A DNA stretch of 64,000 nt from Dendrolimus kikuchii (GCA_019925095.2 CM034405.1:9312401-9376400); one strand, 5' to 3'; positions 1-12,632 are shown, numbered from the stretch's first letter. Program-made: numbers and translations. The notes: generated by a model not told the origin, from the sequence alone.

Positions 1-256
1 TTTAAAGTAGGTCTATTTTAAAGTTACTCAACGTTCATCTCTTATATAGGAATTATATGTGTACCAAATTTCATGATAAACTGTTCAACTTAGTCTAGTA
101 AACTCTTATTAAAATAGATAATTTACTAATATTTTTTCTGATTTTCTATAGAAATAAACTTTTGTTTTATTTTTATTTAGAAAAAACATATTAAATTCGT
201 TTTACATTAGTGCATTCATTCTATTAGCCCCTAAACTAGAACTTACTTTATCACAG

Positions 257-3200
257 GTCCAACAACAAAAACAGCAGCAGTATGGCTCCAGGGAGTCTAG
301 CATGACTCGCCTCTCATCCAATATGAGTTTAACTCCCAGGCTACATCCTCCATCACCGCACTCTATTCGTCTTCATAACTGTACTGAAAGTAAGAATTCT
401 TTGATCATTTCAGGCGTTTTTTCAATCTTTAACCAAAAAGTATCTACTTGTGTATTCTAATATTTTTACATATAAAAGAACAGACGTTATAATAACATCT
501 TATCATAATACTTTTAAAATATCAGGATAGAAATCATTTTACTTATTTTTCAAACAATAATTAATGCCCCATTTGACTCCTTTTACTTGTATTTACTTAT
601 GACGTCTTAAGTAGTTGTGCTCGTATAAAATCTATGAGGCTGCGACTTCTGTAACATAATAACAAGTATCTCAATTGATTTGACCTCATCTCCCCTTTTG
701 TCATTGACGTGCAAGAAGAGGAGGTGGGCCTTGGTGATAGTTCCACTTTGTTCGTAATATGTTATTTATATTGATTCATCGCAATGTGACATATAACATC
801 CGTGGAAACTTGCCTTTTGCCTCTGTTTATATACGCACTTACACAGAAACCTCAGACATCCAATGTTTGATTAATTTGGTATGAAATGTTTTGCAAATAA
901 TAAAATGTTGGTTTAAAATTGTAGTTGTATCTCCTACTAGTGTTTGCTCCGCGGCCACGCCGCGCCTCAAGCCTTAGGGAATAGCTTTATTTTATCTACA
1001 TAAAGACTTAATTCCGTTTTTACATATAATATATAAACATATAATAATAACAAAGAAACTAAGTCCATGTAATAGACAACTGTCCAGCCATACATACAGG
1101 TGAGCCGAATTTTGTCATTTTTGTAGTTTTCATTGTAAAATAAAACTAGGACTGTTTGTAATAGAGGATGAAAGTTTGGATGAGACCAATCATTTCTCAA
1201 GTTCATAGATATAAAAATGCATCGTCTATAAAAATGCGATAGTAACTCGATATGTCTTTCTGTTAAGTTTTCGGAAAACACTGGGAATACTGGATCGTTT
1301 TTATTGTAATTTTGTTTAAGTGTAGTTTTAATACCGAAAATGGACATATATATACTCATGCCAGATCGGATAATTTGCGATATAAAATGAAGTGAATTTT
1401 TCGGGGGCAAATGGCACTAACATAAAAATGGTGTACATGAAGTAATATAATGAACTAGAGTTTAACCCGCGGCGTAGTCGCGGGTCAATCTCTAGTGGTA
1501 TTTGCACTCGGAAGTTTAATTTCATTTTATATCGCAAACTATCCCATCTCCGGGCATGAAAAGTATTTATATCCATTTTCGATATTAAAACTACATTTAA
1601 ACAAAATTACAGCAAAACCGATCCATTCCAAGTAGTTCAAGAGTAGTTCAAAGTTCCGTGAAAACTTAACGGGAAGACATATCGACTTACTATCGTATTT
1701 TTTATAGATGATGAATGTTTATATCTATGAAATTGAGAAATGATTGGTCTTATCCAAACTTTCAACCTTCATTTCAAACTGTCCTAGCTATATTTATCTA
1801 TCCTCCATCTATGACAACTACATAAATGACAATAAGAACAAAAAGAACAAATCGGACAAAACAAACAAATCGGACAAATCAGACAAATCGGACAAAACGG
1901 ACAAATCGGATAACACGGACAACTCGGACAAATCGAACAACTCGGACAAATTGGACAACTCGGACAATTCCGACATCTCGGAAAAACTGGACAAATCGGA
2001 CAACTCGGATAAATTGGACAAATCGGACAAATTGGAAAAATCGGACAAAAAGGACAAATCGGACAACTCGGACAAATCGTACAAATTGGACAACTCGGAC
2101 AAATCGAACAACTCGCATAGCTCGGACAACTGGGACAACTCAGACAACTTGGATAACTCGTACAAATCGGACAACTCGGACCATTCGGACATCTCGGATA
2201 AATTGGACAAATCGGACAACTCGGATAAATCGAACAACTCTGACAAATTGGACAACTTGGACAATTCGGACAACTCGGACTATTCGGACATCTCGGATAA
2301 ATTGGACAACCCGGACAAATCGGAAAAACTCGGACACCTGTGACAAATCGGACAACTCGGACTAATCGGATAAATTGGACAACTCGGACAAATTGAACAA
2401 ATTGGACAAATCGGATAATTCGGACAAATTGGACAACTCGGACAAATTGGACAACTCGGATAAATTGGACAAATCGGACAACTCGGACAAATCGGAAAAA
2501 CTCGGACAACTCTGACAACTCGGACAAATTGGACAACTCGGACAAATTGGACAACTCGGACAAATTGGTCAACTCGGACAAATCGGACAAATTGGACAAA
2601 AATGACCAAAATGACGAAAATGGAAAATCACAAAAAAAACCTATCCCACTTTTTGGGATAACCTTTACATTAATCTATCCCATTATCCGGGATAAAAGGT
2701 ATCCCTTGTCCACCTTCGATATTAAAATTACATGTATACCGAATTTCAACTAAATCGGTCCAGTACTTTTCCTGTAAAAGCATAACAAACAGAAAGACAA
2801 ATATATTTTTATCCCGGAAACTATCCCATTTTTCGGGATAAAAAGTATCCTATGTTCATTCTCGGCATCGAAAATATATATATACTGAGTTTCAGCCAAA
2901 TTGGTCCAGTAGTTTTTACGTGAAAACGAAACAGACAGCCTGACAGACAGACAGAGTTACTTTCGCATTTATAATATTAATAGGGATATATATAATACTG
3001 CCGGGGATTTCTGAAATATAAATGATCGCATCACTTAAAAAGACAAGGTATCGTTTTAGTGAAGTCGTATCGAAACCAGCTAATATTTATGCAATTTACC
3101 TAACTTGTATCTTAATCGGGAAAATTCCCGGGACACAAAATATCGTAGCATTTACAAAAGAATGTAAGCTATTGTTTTAGTGAAAATTGTGTCGGAATAA

Positions 3201-6200
3201 GCAAATTTTTATGCATCCGAAGAACTTAAAACTGCTCCCGGGAAAATTCCCGCTGGATTGTCGAGATAAAAAATATCACACATTTTATTACATAAAATTT
3301 GCTATCAATCAGTAAAAAAATCGCATTGGAATTCGATTTTTTTTTTCAATCTATTTTATATCAATTTAAAAATTCCCGCGCGATTCCCAAGATAAAAAGT
3401 AGCGCAGATTTGAAGTCTAAGAATTTGCTGTCGATCAGCGAAAACGGCATCGAAATCGGCCCAGTAGCTTTATGTGAATCCCGAACAAACGGACCAAAAC
3501 TTTAAAAAATACATCGAGTTCTCCGTCGTTTATACAGTCTATTTCAGTTGTTTTTTTATAGCTTCAATGTACAAAAAGCGCGAAAGAATAAATGGCAATG
3601 TCTTCTGGCCAACAGTACAAATATAGGTTTAGAGGCGTTATAGACATGTTTTTAATACGCAATTATCACTTGCATTATTCGTCTTCATCAGTGTTCTGGA
3701 ACATGGGCCGGGCTAACTTGTAATAACAAATTTAAATTTTATTTCAGCCTACACAACCGTGAGTCAGTCATCTCCCATCTACTCCAACTATGTTAATTCA
3801 TCTGCACTGCCATATCATAAACAAAATCATGGGAGCAGTATTATTTCCAGTAATCAAGGTTTGAAATAAATTAATTAATTTAAATAAAACTACACTTATA
3901 TGTTAAATTATTAGTTTCCTTTTAAAACATTATAAAAAATCTTAAAGTCCTCGTTTCTCCAAAGATGTGGTGGTCTACTTCCGTGTAACTAAGTCTGAGA
4001 GTATCCTGATGTTGTAATATTGAAAATCGCAGAATTCCCATGGTAGAGACCATGGTATGGTATAATGTATGAAATTTACCCAATGACTCAGATTATTGTT
4101 GGAATGTATTCGTTTTAACAACTTCGTGCTTGTTTGTAAAGTCATAATGGCTACGTTCCACATGAGACTCACAACGACCGCGATTTTTCCTGTTCCTCTT
4201 GCTTGAGGGCGTTACAATCTCAAACTCCAGTGGAACGGATTATTCGATCCACCTCTTGACATGGTCGTTGTGAGCGACAGTTATGACTTCATTGGTGACG
4301 TTTTCGCGGCGACTATAACGACCTTGGTTGCTATGTGAAACGGATGAAGGAGCGTTTTGGACGTTGTGAGCGACAAGAGGAACGCGCCCTATATGTTGTA
4401 TATTATGATTTGGCTATGTAAATAAGAATCGCAAAGTGTAGGATCGGAGGAGTGCGAGCTACCGCTGCCGCCGGGGTGGTCTGCGGACCGCACGCTGCGC
4501 GGCCGCCGCTACTACATGGACCACAACACGCAGACCACGCACTGGACGCATCCGCTCGAGAGCGTGCCGCAACCGTGGCAGCGCGTCTCCACGCCACACC
4601 ACGGAGTTTATTACTTCAAGTGAGTAAAACCCGAATTCACAATCGTTAGATGTAAGTTATTTAACATGTTCATATCTTTCCTATATTCGCAATAAAATTA
4701 ATTTGAATTTATTCATAAGATAAAATAGATAACTGATAATGTTTATTTTTCACAAAATAAAAACTTACAAATAAAATTTGTATGAACCATGGGCGGTCTT
4801 ATCGCTTAGCGTCGTCTGTCAACCGGGGGTCGAGTTTTTTTATTAAAGGGGGTCGCAATCTGTTAAAAAAATAAGCCCATATACAAAATATTCAATTCAA
4901 TCAAAGGTATTAATAAACTATTAATTACAATATTATAAATTTGTAGTGAAGAGGTCGCAAGACTTACTTAACTTTTTAGTTTCTCATGGGTCGCGACATA
5001 AAATCGTTGAGAAACAATGGCTTAAAGCAATCTCTCACATAATCCGCTGCTATGGAAAAGATTTACAAAAGAAATAAATGAAAGGACAGTGTGAAACTCG
5101 AAAAATATGACACGAAAAATTAAAAATGACTTGCTTGCAGCAATTGAATGTTTTAATTTTTACATCCACTCTTGTTGTAACTAATGGTCGGTATATCTTA
5201 CTATCATTTACTTGCTTTATCAGTGGTTGAGACGTTACTTTTATGGATGGAGCTTATATTTAATTTTAAACAATATTCAGGCAAATGAACAGCCTGCAAG
5301 ATATAAGAATGCAGATTATATCTGTAATTTTAGACTTGTATATCTATTGACTCTGCTGATTACCAAAACTCAACTTTTAACACAGTTACATGTGCATGTC
5401 AAGGGTACAGCTTGAAAATTTCTCAATAATACCCCATTTCCTTATCTTACCAACCAATCATTTGCCTTACAATCTGTTAAAATTTGACGTAAGCCCCATA
5501 CAAATAATGTCAAAACTCAAAGAAACTGCGGCCGAATGCATCTTATTTGAAGCGTTAAAAAACAACACCGTTATTGCATAGCAACATTACTGTATATCAG
5601 TGGCGCGGGGTGGAAATTCATCTAAGGTTGAAAAGATTGTTGAAAAAATATACCGTATGATGCAAGCGCCGACTACACCGCTGTTGTAGAAATTAAGGCC
5701 ACACTATCAGCATACAAAAATACAAGTAGTCAGTGGAGCACCATTCCAAATGAATTAAAGTCATTTTGACAAATAAAACTAAAAACAATGAAGAAACAAC
5801 TGAGTAAAATCCGTGAAAAACAACACAATAAACAGACAAAAACAAAAATCTATAATAATTTACAATCACGCACGCTGCAACGGCATACCACAGCATACTA
5901 CATTATTTTTGTAAATAAAACTTACACTCCTAAATAAAAATGTGTAACTGGTGATGTATCTTATTATAATATGTATTTTTAATTTTGCAATCCTAACGCA
6001 TATTTTAAAACAAAATCCGGTGCCCGATCGGATTATGAGTTGCTATTTCATCCAATACGTGTGGTAAGCCGCCAAGCGTAAGAGATAGTAATACAGTAAT
6101 AATATATGCCCGAATAAAAAACGTTAGCGCCAATAATTCCAAGGCGCTTTCGACCTTTTGGTCGCTTCGCTAGTTTCCTAAAGGTAGGCTATGGGGAATC

Positions 6201-9200
6201 TGGTTGCATGAAGTTCCAGACCACTGCTATATATACTACATACATTGTCTGTCAATATTTAACGTCATAAACAATATCGCATCTTAAATGACGAAACGAC
6301 CTATATATGTAATACTATCGTAAATTAAGCCGCGCCTGTAACATACAGGAATCGGCCATTAAGGACTATCTATTGCAAAACCTTCACGAGGAATAACTTG
6401 ATTTATTGTCTTAGTGAAATAACCCATCAAACAACATATGCACACCCTTGCCTGGTGGGCGGATGCTATCTGGTTAGTCCGTACGTGCCAACTCTCGTGC
6501 CGCCCTACCTATTAGAGGAGATACCTCATTGGTTAATTGTGTATTCCAAAGGTAAATAAAAACTTATTTTTATTACATTAAGAGCTTATTTTTTAATCAC
6601 GAGATAATAGATATTCATACAATAAAATATAACATGTATAAATTAAAAATGTCAGCTGCGTGAATAAAACAGTTAACGGCTTCACTTTTGAATTCCGTTA
6701 GGTTATAATTTATTCGATTGATTATCTGAGTATTGAAAGCCCTGCTTTTAAAAACACTTTAAATTTGAGTATATTTTATTCAAAACGAGTGCTTTTTCTT
6801 GAACGCAGTGGTTCTCAACTATTCTCTGAGTAAGGAGCACTAGGAAATCTTTTCTATTTCCGGGACCTAAGATTCGAAACTTGGAATATTTAGTACTGGA
6901 TCATATCATAAAAGGCAACTTTTATCCTTTCATTGGTTTTTGATCTAGCGGTTTTGGTTGTTGATGAAACAGTTAACTAGTCAGTGCAAGCCATTTTATC
7001 CGTGCAGGAACGGAAAAATAATACAATTTCCTGCGGCCGGGCGGCCTGTCGTAAGAGGCGACAAAACAACCCACAGCCAGGTGGTAGGGTATTTGCTCGA
7101 CTGGATGGTTACCACCCCTGGTCTAGAGTATGCCACCATAACAACCTTGAGTTGTGTTCCGGCATTAGTGACCAGGTTCCAGTCGCCCTTAAGAGAGCAG
7201 CAGCGCATTTGTAGCACCTTTTGGCGTTGCTAATATCCATAGGCTGCCTGTCTGCTGAACTCCTGCAATAAATAAAAAAGCCATTATATTGTATAGCAGA
7301 ATGTGAGTTTTAATCTTTATTTCGCTGGTGTTAGTTCTCGCGGACCTTTGATTGTAAAACAGCTTTAAATAAATTACAAGGTAAAGGGTCTTAATTAACC
7401 TCTATTTTTATGGATGATTGAAGTTAAACGATTCTTCTGCAATACTCGTGGGTGGCGATGTGTTACTTACTCTCAACACAGGTGTGGACGTAGTGACGAT
7501 GGTTATATCGTGTGATTGATTTATTCTAGTAAAACTCCCAAAATAAAATAATTAAATGACCCGAATATATTTTATTCCACCAATTGAGCCAATTATATTT
7601 CACGTGTTTTTTCTACGTAAAGTCCAACGACTATAAAAACCTGCAAAGAGTTTGTATAGTTCGATGCAAACTTTATGGCGGCTACGATATTAGCCGCAAG
7701 CAAAGGCGTGCGCAGGTGCAGTCAAGTTGAGATTGATTGGGGCTAATTATGTATGTATTATTTTTATCAACTTTAAAATAGGAGGATGTTCAATTCATGT
7801 AAATATTTTTTATGTATGTTCAACCAAAATTTTTTTGTTTCTAAGTCAATTTTCAGGATTCTTTTTGCTTTAGATTCAGTAGTATCAGGCTAGTTTATAT
7901 AAATCATTAGTTTTTATTGGGCACCATAATATACATAACTTAAGTCAAAATAAATATTTTTTCTAGAATTGTTTTATTATATCTTTTAGAGTATTCACAA
8001 AATTAAGAATTATTCTTTCAAAAGTATGTATTACCTATAGTCTAGTCTAGTTTGATTTGTGGAAAAGTAATGTTGAAATTGCTGTTGGCTGTTTGGTACT
8101 TATGAAATACGGGTTCAAATAAAAAGAATTGTTATTTATGATACTAGTGTGGTAAGTTGACTTTTACAAACCAGTTTAAAAAACCAACACCCCACGTGTG
8201 TCATGCGTTTTTCAAGACATTTGCGAGACAACAGCACAATAGGCAATGAAACAAACAAATATCAGTCAGAAAGTCGCAATTTTTTTAACGTTTTTGATAT
8301 GAAAATGGCACACATTTACAATGGCGGTGGGGTAGGGGAATGAAATAAGAAGATTGAATTAGGAAGGATAGGGAGTGGCAAGAAGGCTATCGGAACTCTC
8401 ATTCATTGTTTGAAACACAATTAGCTTAGGGTTAACCATTTTAAGCTGATATTCTGTGAGAGCGTGATATCTCACCTGTCAAGACAGCCCTAAAAGCTGG
8501 AATTAAAATAATGATTCCAACATAGCTCTGACACGTATAAAAAGGCTGTATAATGTTTTCCCTCCATCGTCGTCAGTCTACCGCACTCCACTGCTGGACA
8601 TAGGACTCCCTGAGTCGGCGTCACATAAAACTGTTTTATTTCCAGAGGAGCCATTTTCTACAGAACTGGTGCTTTCTTCGTCTTCGCTTGAACAGAATTC
8701 CTTTTCAGTGATACATTTGTCTGTCAACGTGTCGATAATAACATCAACTTTTTGCATTCCTCTATTCTTCTTACTTTAACAAACCTACCTAGTTATTTCT
8801 TTACGTTCTTTTCTTACCATGTGCACGGACGCTTGCTGTTTTTGGACTAGTCTTTTATTTCATAATTTTTTAAGCAATTTAATCCCAATATTCAGACAAA
8901 AACAACAATAAATTTAACTAAACATAAAAATGAGATAATCTTAATGGAATAATAACAAACAACAAACTTTTGCGCTCTATTGTACTTAGCTTAGACGCGC
9001 GTGTGTGTGCTGTGTATGGACGTAATGGTCGCCTGAAATTTTAAACTTATAATTTTTTAGCTATTAGTTTTTCCACTTGTCCGTTGAAATTTCACTTCTA
9101 TAGCACACATTTCGTTTTTTTACCATTTGACTACGAAACCCTAAAAATCAAGTATTATAGGTTGGACAATCATCAAAAATGGAATTTATATTTTAGTGAT

Positions 9201-11152
9201 GCTAATGAGATTTTAATCAACTGCTATGACATGATAAATACTACCTTTGGGTTATTTAAATTTAATTTACATTAAATAACGAAAAAATTTGTTGGATATT
9301 TGCATATCATAAAAAGTGCAAGATTTCGCGCTGGAAGCATCGAACACTAACTAACTAGTGATCGATGGCTGGAAGTTGTATAATAAAATTGGGAGCTGGG
9401 TTGCCCTAAAAAGCGCTATATCTAGCTCCGAAAGCGCAGTGAGTGAGAAAGTGGCAGCCCTGATGAGGCGAGCGCTGGGGAAGACCCGTAAACGAGATAG
9501 CGAGCGATAGAGTGAGCGAGAATTCCGAGGATATACCTCGTCCTCCGTCGACCTCGTCCCTCTAACACCTAAAATCGGCGTCGTGTGCATCGGAAAGTGC
9601 GATGTTCCGAGCCGTCATAAAGTTTGCATCGAACTATACAACAAGCATATTGTCTTTCTCCTAGTTTTGTTTGTAGTGTTTGTTGAACTGTTTCTATAAT
9701 CCTGTAATTTTCCAGCGGATCAGGAGCTTGACCACAAGCTGCGTTGGGATATGTTCCGTTTGAGCGAGTTGGATTGTTTCTCCGACATGCTCACTCGCCT
9801 TTACAAACAGGAGCTTCAGCTAATCGTCATGAAGTATGAACAATATAGGTTAGTAGTGTATATGGCTTTATGTTTAAAACTGAAATCTTTTTCTTTTTTA
9901 AATACAATTTCCTACACTGTCTTTATTGCAGGTCTGAAAGTACAGCTATATTAAAAATTAATTATTTGCAGGTCATACAAATATTCTGGTTTTAAATTTC
10001 ATGGTCGTTGTCATAATTGGGCTATACAGAGCATATTTAACAAAATTAAATGTGCTTATAAACGAATTATATTCTATTTGAGGTGGTGAAGCAGAAGTGA
10101 CGACATCCGTTTATTTGACAATAATGTGACTCTGGTAGTAAAATAAGATTAGGATAGCTTTTGTGGCCAGCTTCAGTCTGTAAAGTGTACCATATTTATG
10201 ATGGATAGAGACAAGGAAAACAATTAGGCTTTTAATTAGGCCTTGGCCTAAAATGCCAAAGCGCAAGCGGGGGCAGCGGTGGACTCACCGGCCAACGACG
10301 GACTGGCAGGCAGTGGTGGATTTACTAATAGGCTGAGTAGGCTGGAGCCTAGGGCGGCACATTTTGGAGGGCCGGCAAATTTGGGGCCAATTTTTTTTAT
10401 ATATTATGTCTTACACGATCTTCAAACTACGGTAAAAAGGAGGTCTAATTCAAGACTATACACGTCTCACGATATGTACACAAATCATAAAGTTACAATT
10501 TCATTGACAAAAAAATGATCTAATTAATATGATTGTGAATTAGGGTATCGATTTATTGGTAGGGGCGGTAAAATTTGAATAGCCTACAGCGTCATATTTC
10601 TAAATCCGCCACTGCGGGCAGGCAGTCGACCAAGGCAGACATTACTACATATTATTATTGTTCTACTTCCTACAACTAAATCAGTGAAATAGTTTCGCAT
10701 CCTAAAAATATATATTTGATATAAAATAAAGTATACATAAGTCTTAAGTTTCTTCTATTTTATATATGTAGTATACTATGTATTAATAGTATAGAACTCT
10801 TATTGTTAGAAAATTATGTAACATAATTTTAATCTCCTATTTTTGCATATCCTGCACAATAAGTCTTGAATTTGACAACTGTTGCGAAACAAAATGCCGT
10901 CGTAACGAAAGACGAACCTATTCTTTTGATTCACTCTCTATATATAATGTATCTATGATATTTAAGTGTACTCAGTATGTTGTAGTTGTGGAGCAGTGTT
11001 TCTAGAACAAAACCCTAGTTTAGTATATAGAAACAAGTCTAATTTAAGCTCAACATCTGACTTTTCGTTTGTTTTGTTCTAGATCTGCTTTGTTGCAAGA
11101 AATAGAAAGAAGACGACGTGCAGTGACATATCATTCACATACTAATTGTTAA
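257..11152 (+). CDS. sav: Salvador (WW/SARAH Hippo scaffold), 3' six exons; 5' end outside window
   Basis: Exons 257-389, 3748-3858, 4442-4619, 6415-6551, 9716-9848 and 11083-11152 join in phase (762 nt, 253 aa plus stop) with GT-AG borders. The first two exons give a Q-rich then S/P/Y-rich linker. Exon 3 carries WW1 ([19 protein letters not shown], later HTH W THP). WW2 starts in exon 3 ([15 protein letters not shown]) and ends in exon 4 (TYAHPC); its second Trp is Tyr, as I recall for Salvador WW45 proteins. Exon 4 then gives a PHWLIVYSK motif, and exons 5-6 the C-terminal SARAH helix ([17 protein letters not shown] to [17 protein letters not shown]). In the Hippo pathway Salvador binds Hippo through SARAH and helps phosphorylate Warts. 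The 257 acceptor is in phase, so upstream exons must exist. Introns hold Helitrons, MITEs and other repeats. Identification is firm; the exact first visible acceptor is slightly less sure. Confidence 0.93.
1140..1497 (+). mobile_element. Partial Helitron 3' end, plus orientation, sharing its hairpin with the next copy
   Basis: Bases 1140-1440 are the inverted counterpart of about 1500-1800 and match the 3' part of the Helitron at 37923-38942 in the same orientation (compare about 38520-38900). The copy ends with the GC hairpin and CTAG at about 1494-1497. Its 5' part is absent or unrecognisable. It forms a tail-to-tail pair with the minus-strand copy at 1455-2986. Confidence 0.6.
1455..2986 (-). 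mobile_element. Non-autonomous Helitron (family A), full length, minisatellite-bearing
   Basis: Read on the minus strand it starts TCCCTATTAATATTATAAA (RC of 2968-2986) and ends with a palindromic GC hairpin around CCGCGGCGTAG and then CTAG. It is flanked by A and T, the Helitron target rule. The body has the stretch 'actactggaccgatttggct', paired motifs such as tatcccattt/ttcgggata, and a 9-bp-unit minisatellite. There is no Rep/helicase ORF, so it is non-autonomous. It sits in a salvador intron. Three related copies occur in PRPF39 introns (37923-38942, 41931-44142, 46483-47638). Confidence 0.82.
1826..2610. repeat. 9-bp-unit minisatellite inside Helitron A
   Basis: About 780 bp of near-tandem nonamers: gacaaatcg, gacaactcg, gacaaattg and gataaattg variants. 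Because the unit is a multiple of three and low in stop codons, long open frames appear on both strands (Asp-Lys/Asn-Ser or Thr-Asn-Arg-type repeats on plus, Leu-Ser-Glu or Cys-Pro type on minus). I treat these as frame artefacts. The homologous segment in other copies is far shorter. Confidence 0.9.
3010..3545. repeat. Interspersed repeat (cgatcagcgaaaacggcatcgaaat family)
   Basis: Contains 'gtagcgcagattt', 'gctgtcgatcagcg' and 'atcgaaatcggcccagtag', shared with 53860-54260 and, more diverged or reversed, with 31660-31840 and 33240-33400. Parts such as 'gggaaaattcccg' recur. It resembles another Helitron-like family (the 31660 copy ends ...gtcgcgggcttatCCTAG), but complete ends were not found here. 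Confidence 0.5.
4145..4395. repeat. MITE-like repeat (ctcacaacgacc family), reverse copy
   Basis: Shares blocks with 28590-28970 and 30795-31070 in the opposite orientation: ctcacaacgac, a cacctcttgacatg segment, gtcgttgtgagc and a gttccac/gtggaac motif. No coding capacity. It lies in the salvador intron immediately upstream of the WW exon. Confidence 0.55.
4620..6414. other. Salvador intron between the WW exons
   Basis: An AT-rich intron interrupting WW2. I see no coding segment. Bases 6170-6235 (aaaggtaggct...tggggaatc...gttgcatg) recur at 21115-21175, so a small dispersed repeat lies there. Confidence 0.5.
6984..7275 (-). repeat. About 300-bp dispersed repeat (gtcgcctcttacgacaggcc family)
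   Basis: Reverse-oriented copy of a repeat also present at 17075-17400 (+), 36655-36965 (-) and 56508-56800 (+). Shared landmarks are 'gagttcagcagacaggc', 'gcagcgcatttgtagcacc' and 'gtcgtaagaggcgacaaaa'. The consensus begins with a short T-run plus 'attgc'. Open frames across it are incidental. The class is unresolved (SINE or LINE fragment). Confidence 0.7.
7652..9641. repeat. Region bounded by a perfect 26-bp inverted repeat
   Basis: Bases 7652-7677 (ttgtatagttcgatgcaaac plus tttatg) are the exact reverse complement of 9616-9641. The bounded 2 kb lies inside a salvador intron and has no recognisable transposase. It includes a 'ccactgctggacatagg' tag near 8589, common in lepidopteran LINE debris, and a block at 8150-8330 related to 49790-49930. 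Confidence 0.5.
10311..10614. mobile_element. hAT-like MITE with 8-bp target duplication
   Basis: A 304-bp element with terminal inverted repeats CAGTGGTGGATTTA and (RC of the other end) CAGTGGCGGATTTA. Flanking octamers are ctggcagg on the left and cgggcagg on the right, 7 of 8 identical, which fits the 8-bp duplication of hAT elements. Non-coding inside. It is inserted in the last salvador intron, within an older repeat. Confidence 0.75.
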
Positions 11153-11349
11153 TTTTAAGAGGTGCCTTATTGAGCTGTGATCTTAATATAAGGTTAGATG
11201 TTAATGCCCAATGACACAAATATCTTATGTCAATTGTTTCAATTTTCCCTCGTATATATTTATGGGATTGTTATACTTATTGCATTTCAGCTATTAATTT
11301 GGATATTATAAATCATGTTTCATATGTAACAAAATCTTTGCCTTATTAA

Positions 11350-11355
11350 AATAAA
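11350..11355 (+). terminator. Poly(A) signal AATAAA for salvador
   Basis: AATAAA lies about 200 bp after the salvador stop codon, followed by a T-rich stretch. It is the first canonical signal seen downstream. Confidence 0.5.
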
Positions 11356-11645
11356 AGATATTTATATATTTTTTTGTTTGTTTTATATTAATATTGGAAA
11401 GCAGTGTCGCAATTAATATCATACATCATGAGGACCCAGTGCAACATTCGGGGGAGTAGTTTGTTGCCAAACAAAAGCCTTGAGGTTAGTGTTAGGTTGG
11501 TGATCGCACATCTTAATACTTTATTGCTTGTCCCGGCATGCATATCTATAGTTAATAACAATGAGATCATGGCCAGGCCATAAAATTTGCTGTGGATTAT
11601 AGACATTTTATGCATAAAATAATAAAACATGATTACTGCATATTT

Positions 11646-11651
11646 TTTATT
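11646..11651 (-). terminator. Poly(A) signal for the small membrane protein gene
   Basis: AATAAA on the minus strand (TTTATT on plus), 35-40 bp after the stop codon. This gene converges on salvador, whose own signal is at 11350. Confidence 0.5.
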
Positions 11652-11685
11652 TACAAACTATTTACATGTCTACTTAGTAGTTAAG

Positions 11686-12600
11686 TTATCCATCGAATTC
11701 TTCACTTTTTGATATCTCTTTTACCATTTTCCCATCAACTATATCATATTCATCTACTTTGGAAATGCCAGATATCCTGTATACCTTTGCATTTTTTATC
11801 CCTAAAGTATTAGCCCATGATTGACCTGTAAAAATAATTACTTTGATTATTGTACAATTATCATAATGAAATATTTTTCCATTCTGTGGACTGCATAAAA
11901 CTTGGCATTTACTACACACACACATGCAAAGATCATCATTATATATGTTTATATTCTATTTTGATATTGTTACGTGCGAGCGGGGGTACGTATTCGGGAT
12001 TTGAAGGAAACCTCAGTTCTTTTGTTCCATCATCACTCGCCACAATATGCTAAAGATCATTATTATGTATATTATATCATTTTTGTCTGATTCACTTATA
12101 AAAAACTGATAGATAATGTGGAAAATCACATATTCCATGACAAACCCTGTTTTTATTTTATTACCAACAGCCCCGGCAGACGTTGTCCTGCTCTGATCCC
12201 AGCGCCACCTACCGGTTCCAATTGTGGATTTAAACCATCCGGGAACCCACTCAAACACACAAAAACAAAATCACCAAAATTGCCCCAGATGATTAGGAGG
12301 ATTCTAGAACCCGATCTCAGCGCCACCTACCGGTTCCAATGGGATAAAAATAATCCTATGTCCATCTCCTGGTTCTAAGCTACCTCCCCACCGATTTTCT
12401 GCCAAATCAGTACAGCCGTTCTTGAGTTATAAATAGTGTAACAAACCAACATTCTTTTATATATACATACATACATACATAACTTCACGCCAGTTCCCTT
12501 GCGGGGTAGGCACGAACAACAGAGCGCCATTTAGGCTTATTCCTACATACCTCACTTGCTTCTTTGACATTCATAACTCTTGTCATGCACGCTCGTCTGT

Positions 12601-12632
<32 letters not shown>

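Noticed and set aside
967..1576. Minus ORFs of 147 and 82 aa
   Set aside because: They lie across the partial Helitron copy and its inverted counterpart. Similar short ORFs appear in other copies (38718-38900 and 42042-42233).
1744..2609. Several overlapping long ORFs on both strands encoding Asp-Ser-Lys, Thr-Arg or Cys-Pro repeats
   Set aside because: They all come from the 9-bp minisatellite, whose unit length keeps every frame open. There is no start context, no homologue and the array lies in a Helitron.
1826..2610. CRISPR-like regular array
   Set aside because: The unit is 9 bp without spacers, in a eukaryotic transposon.
6958..7233. ORFs across the 300-bp dispersed repeat (also 17090-17469, 36661-37000 and 56363-56671)
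   Set aside because: The same repeat gives ORFs in every copy, in different frames and strands, with no shared protein.
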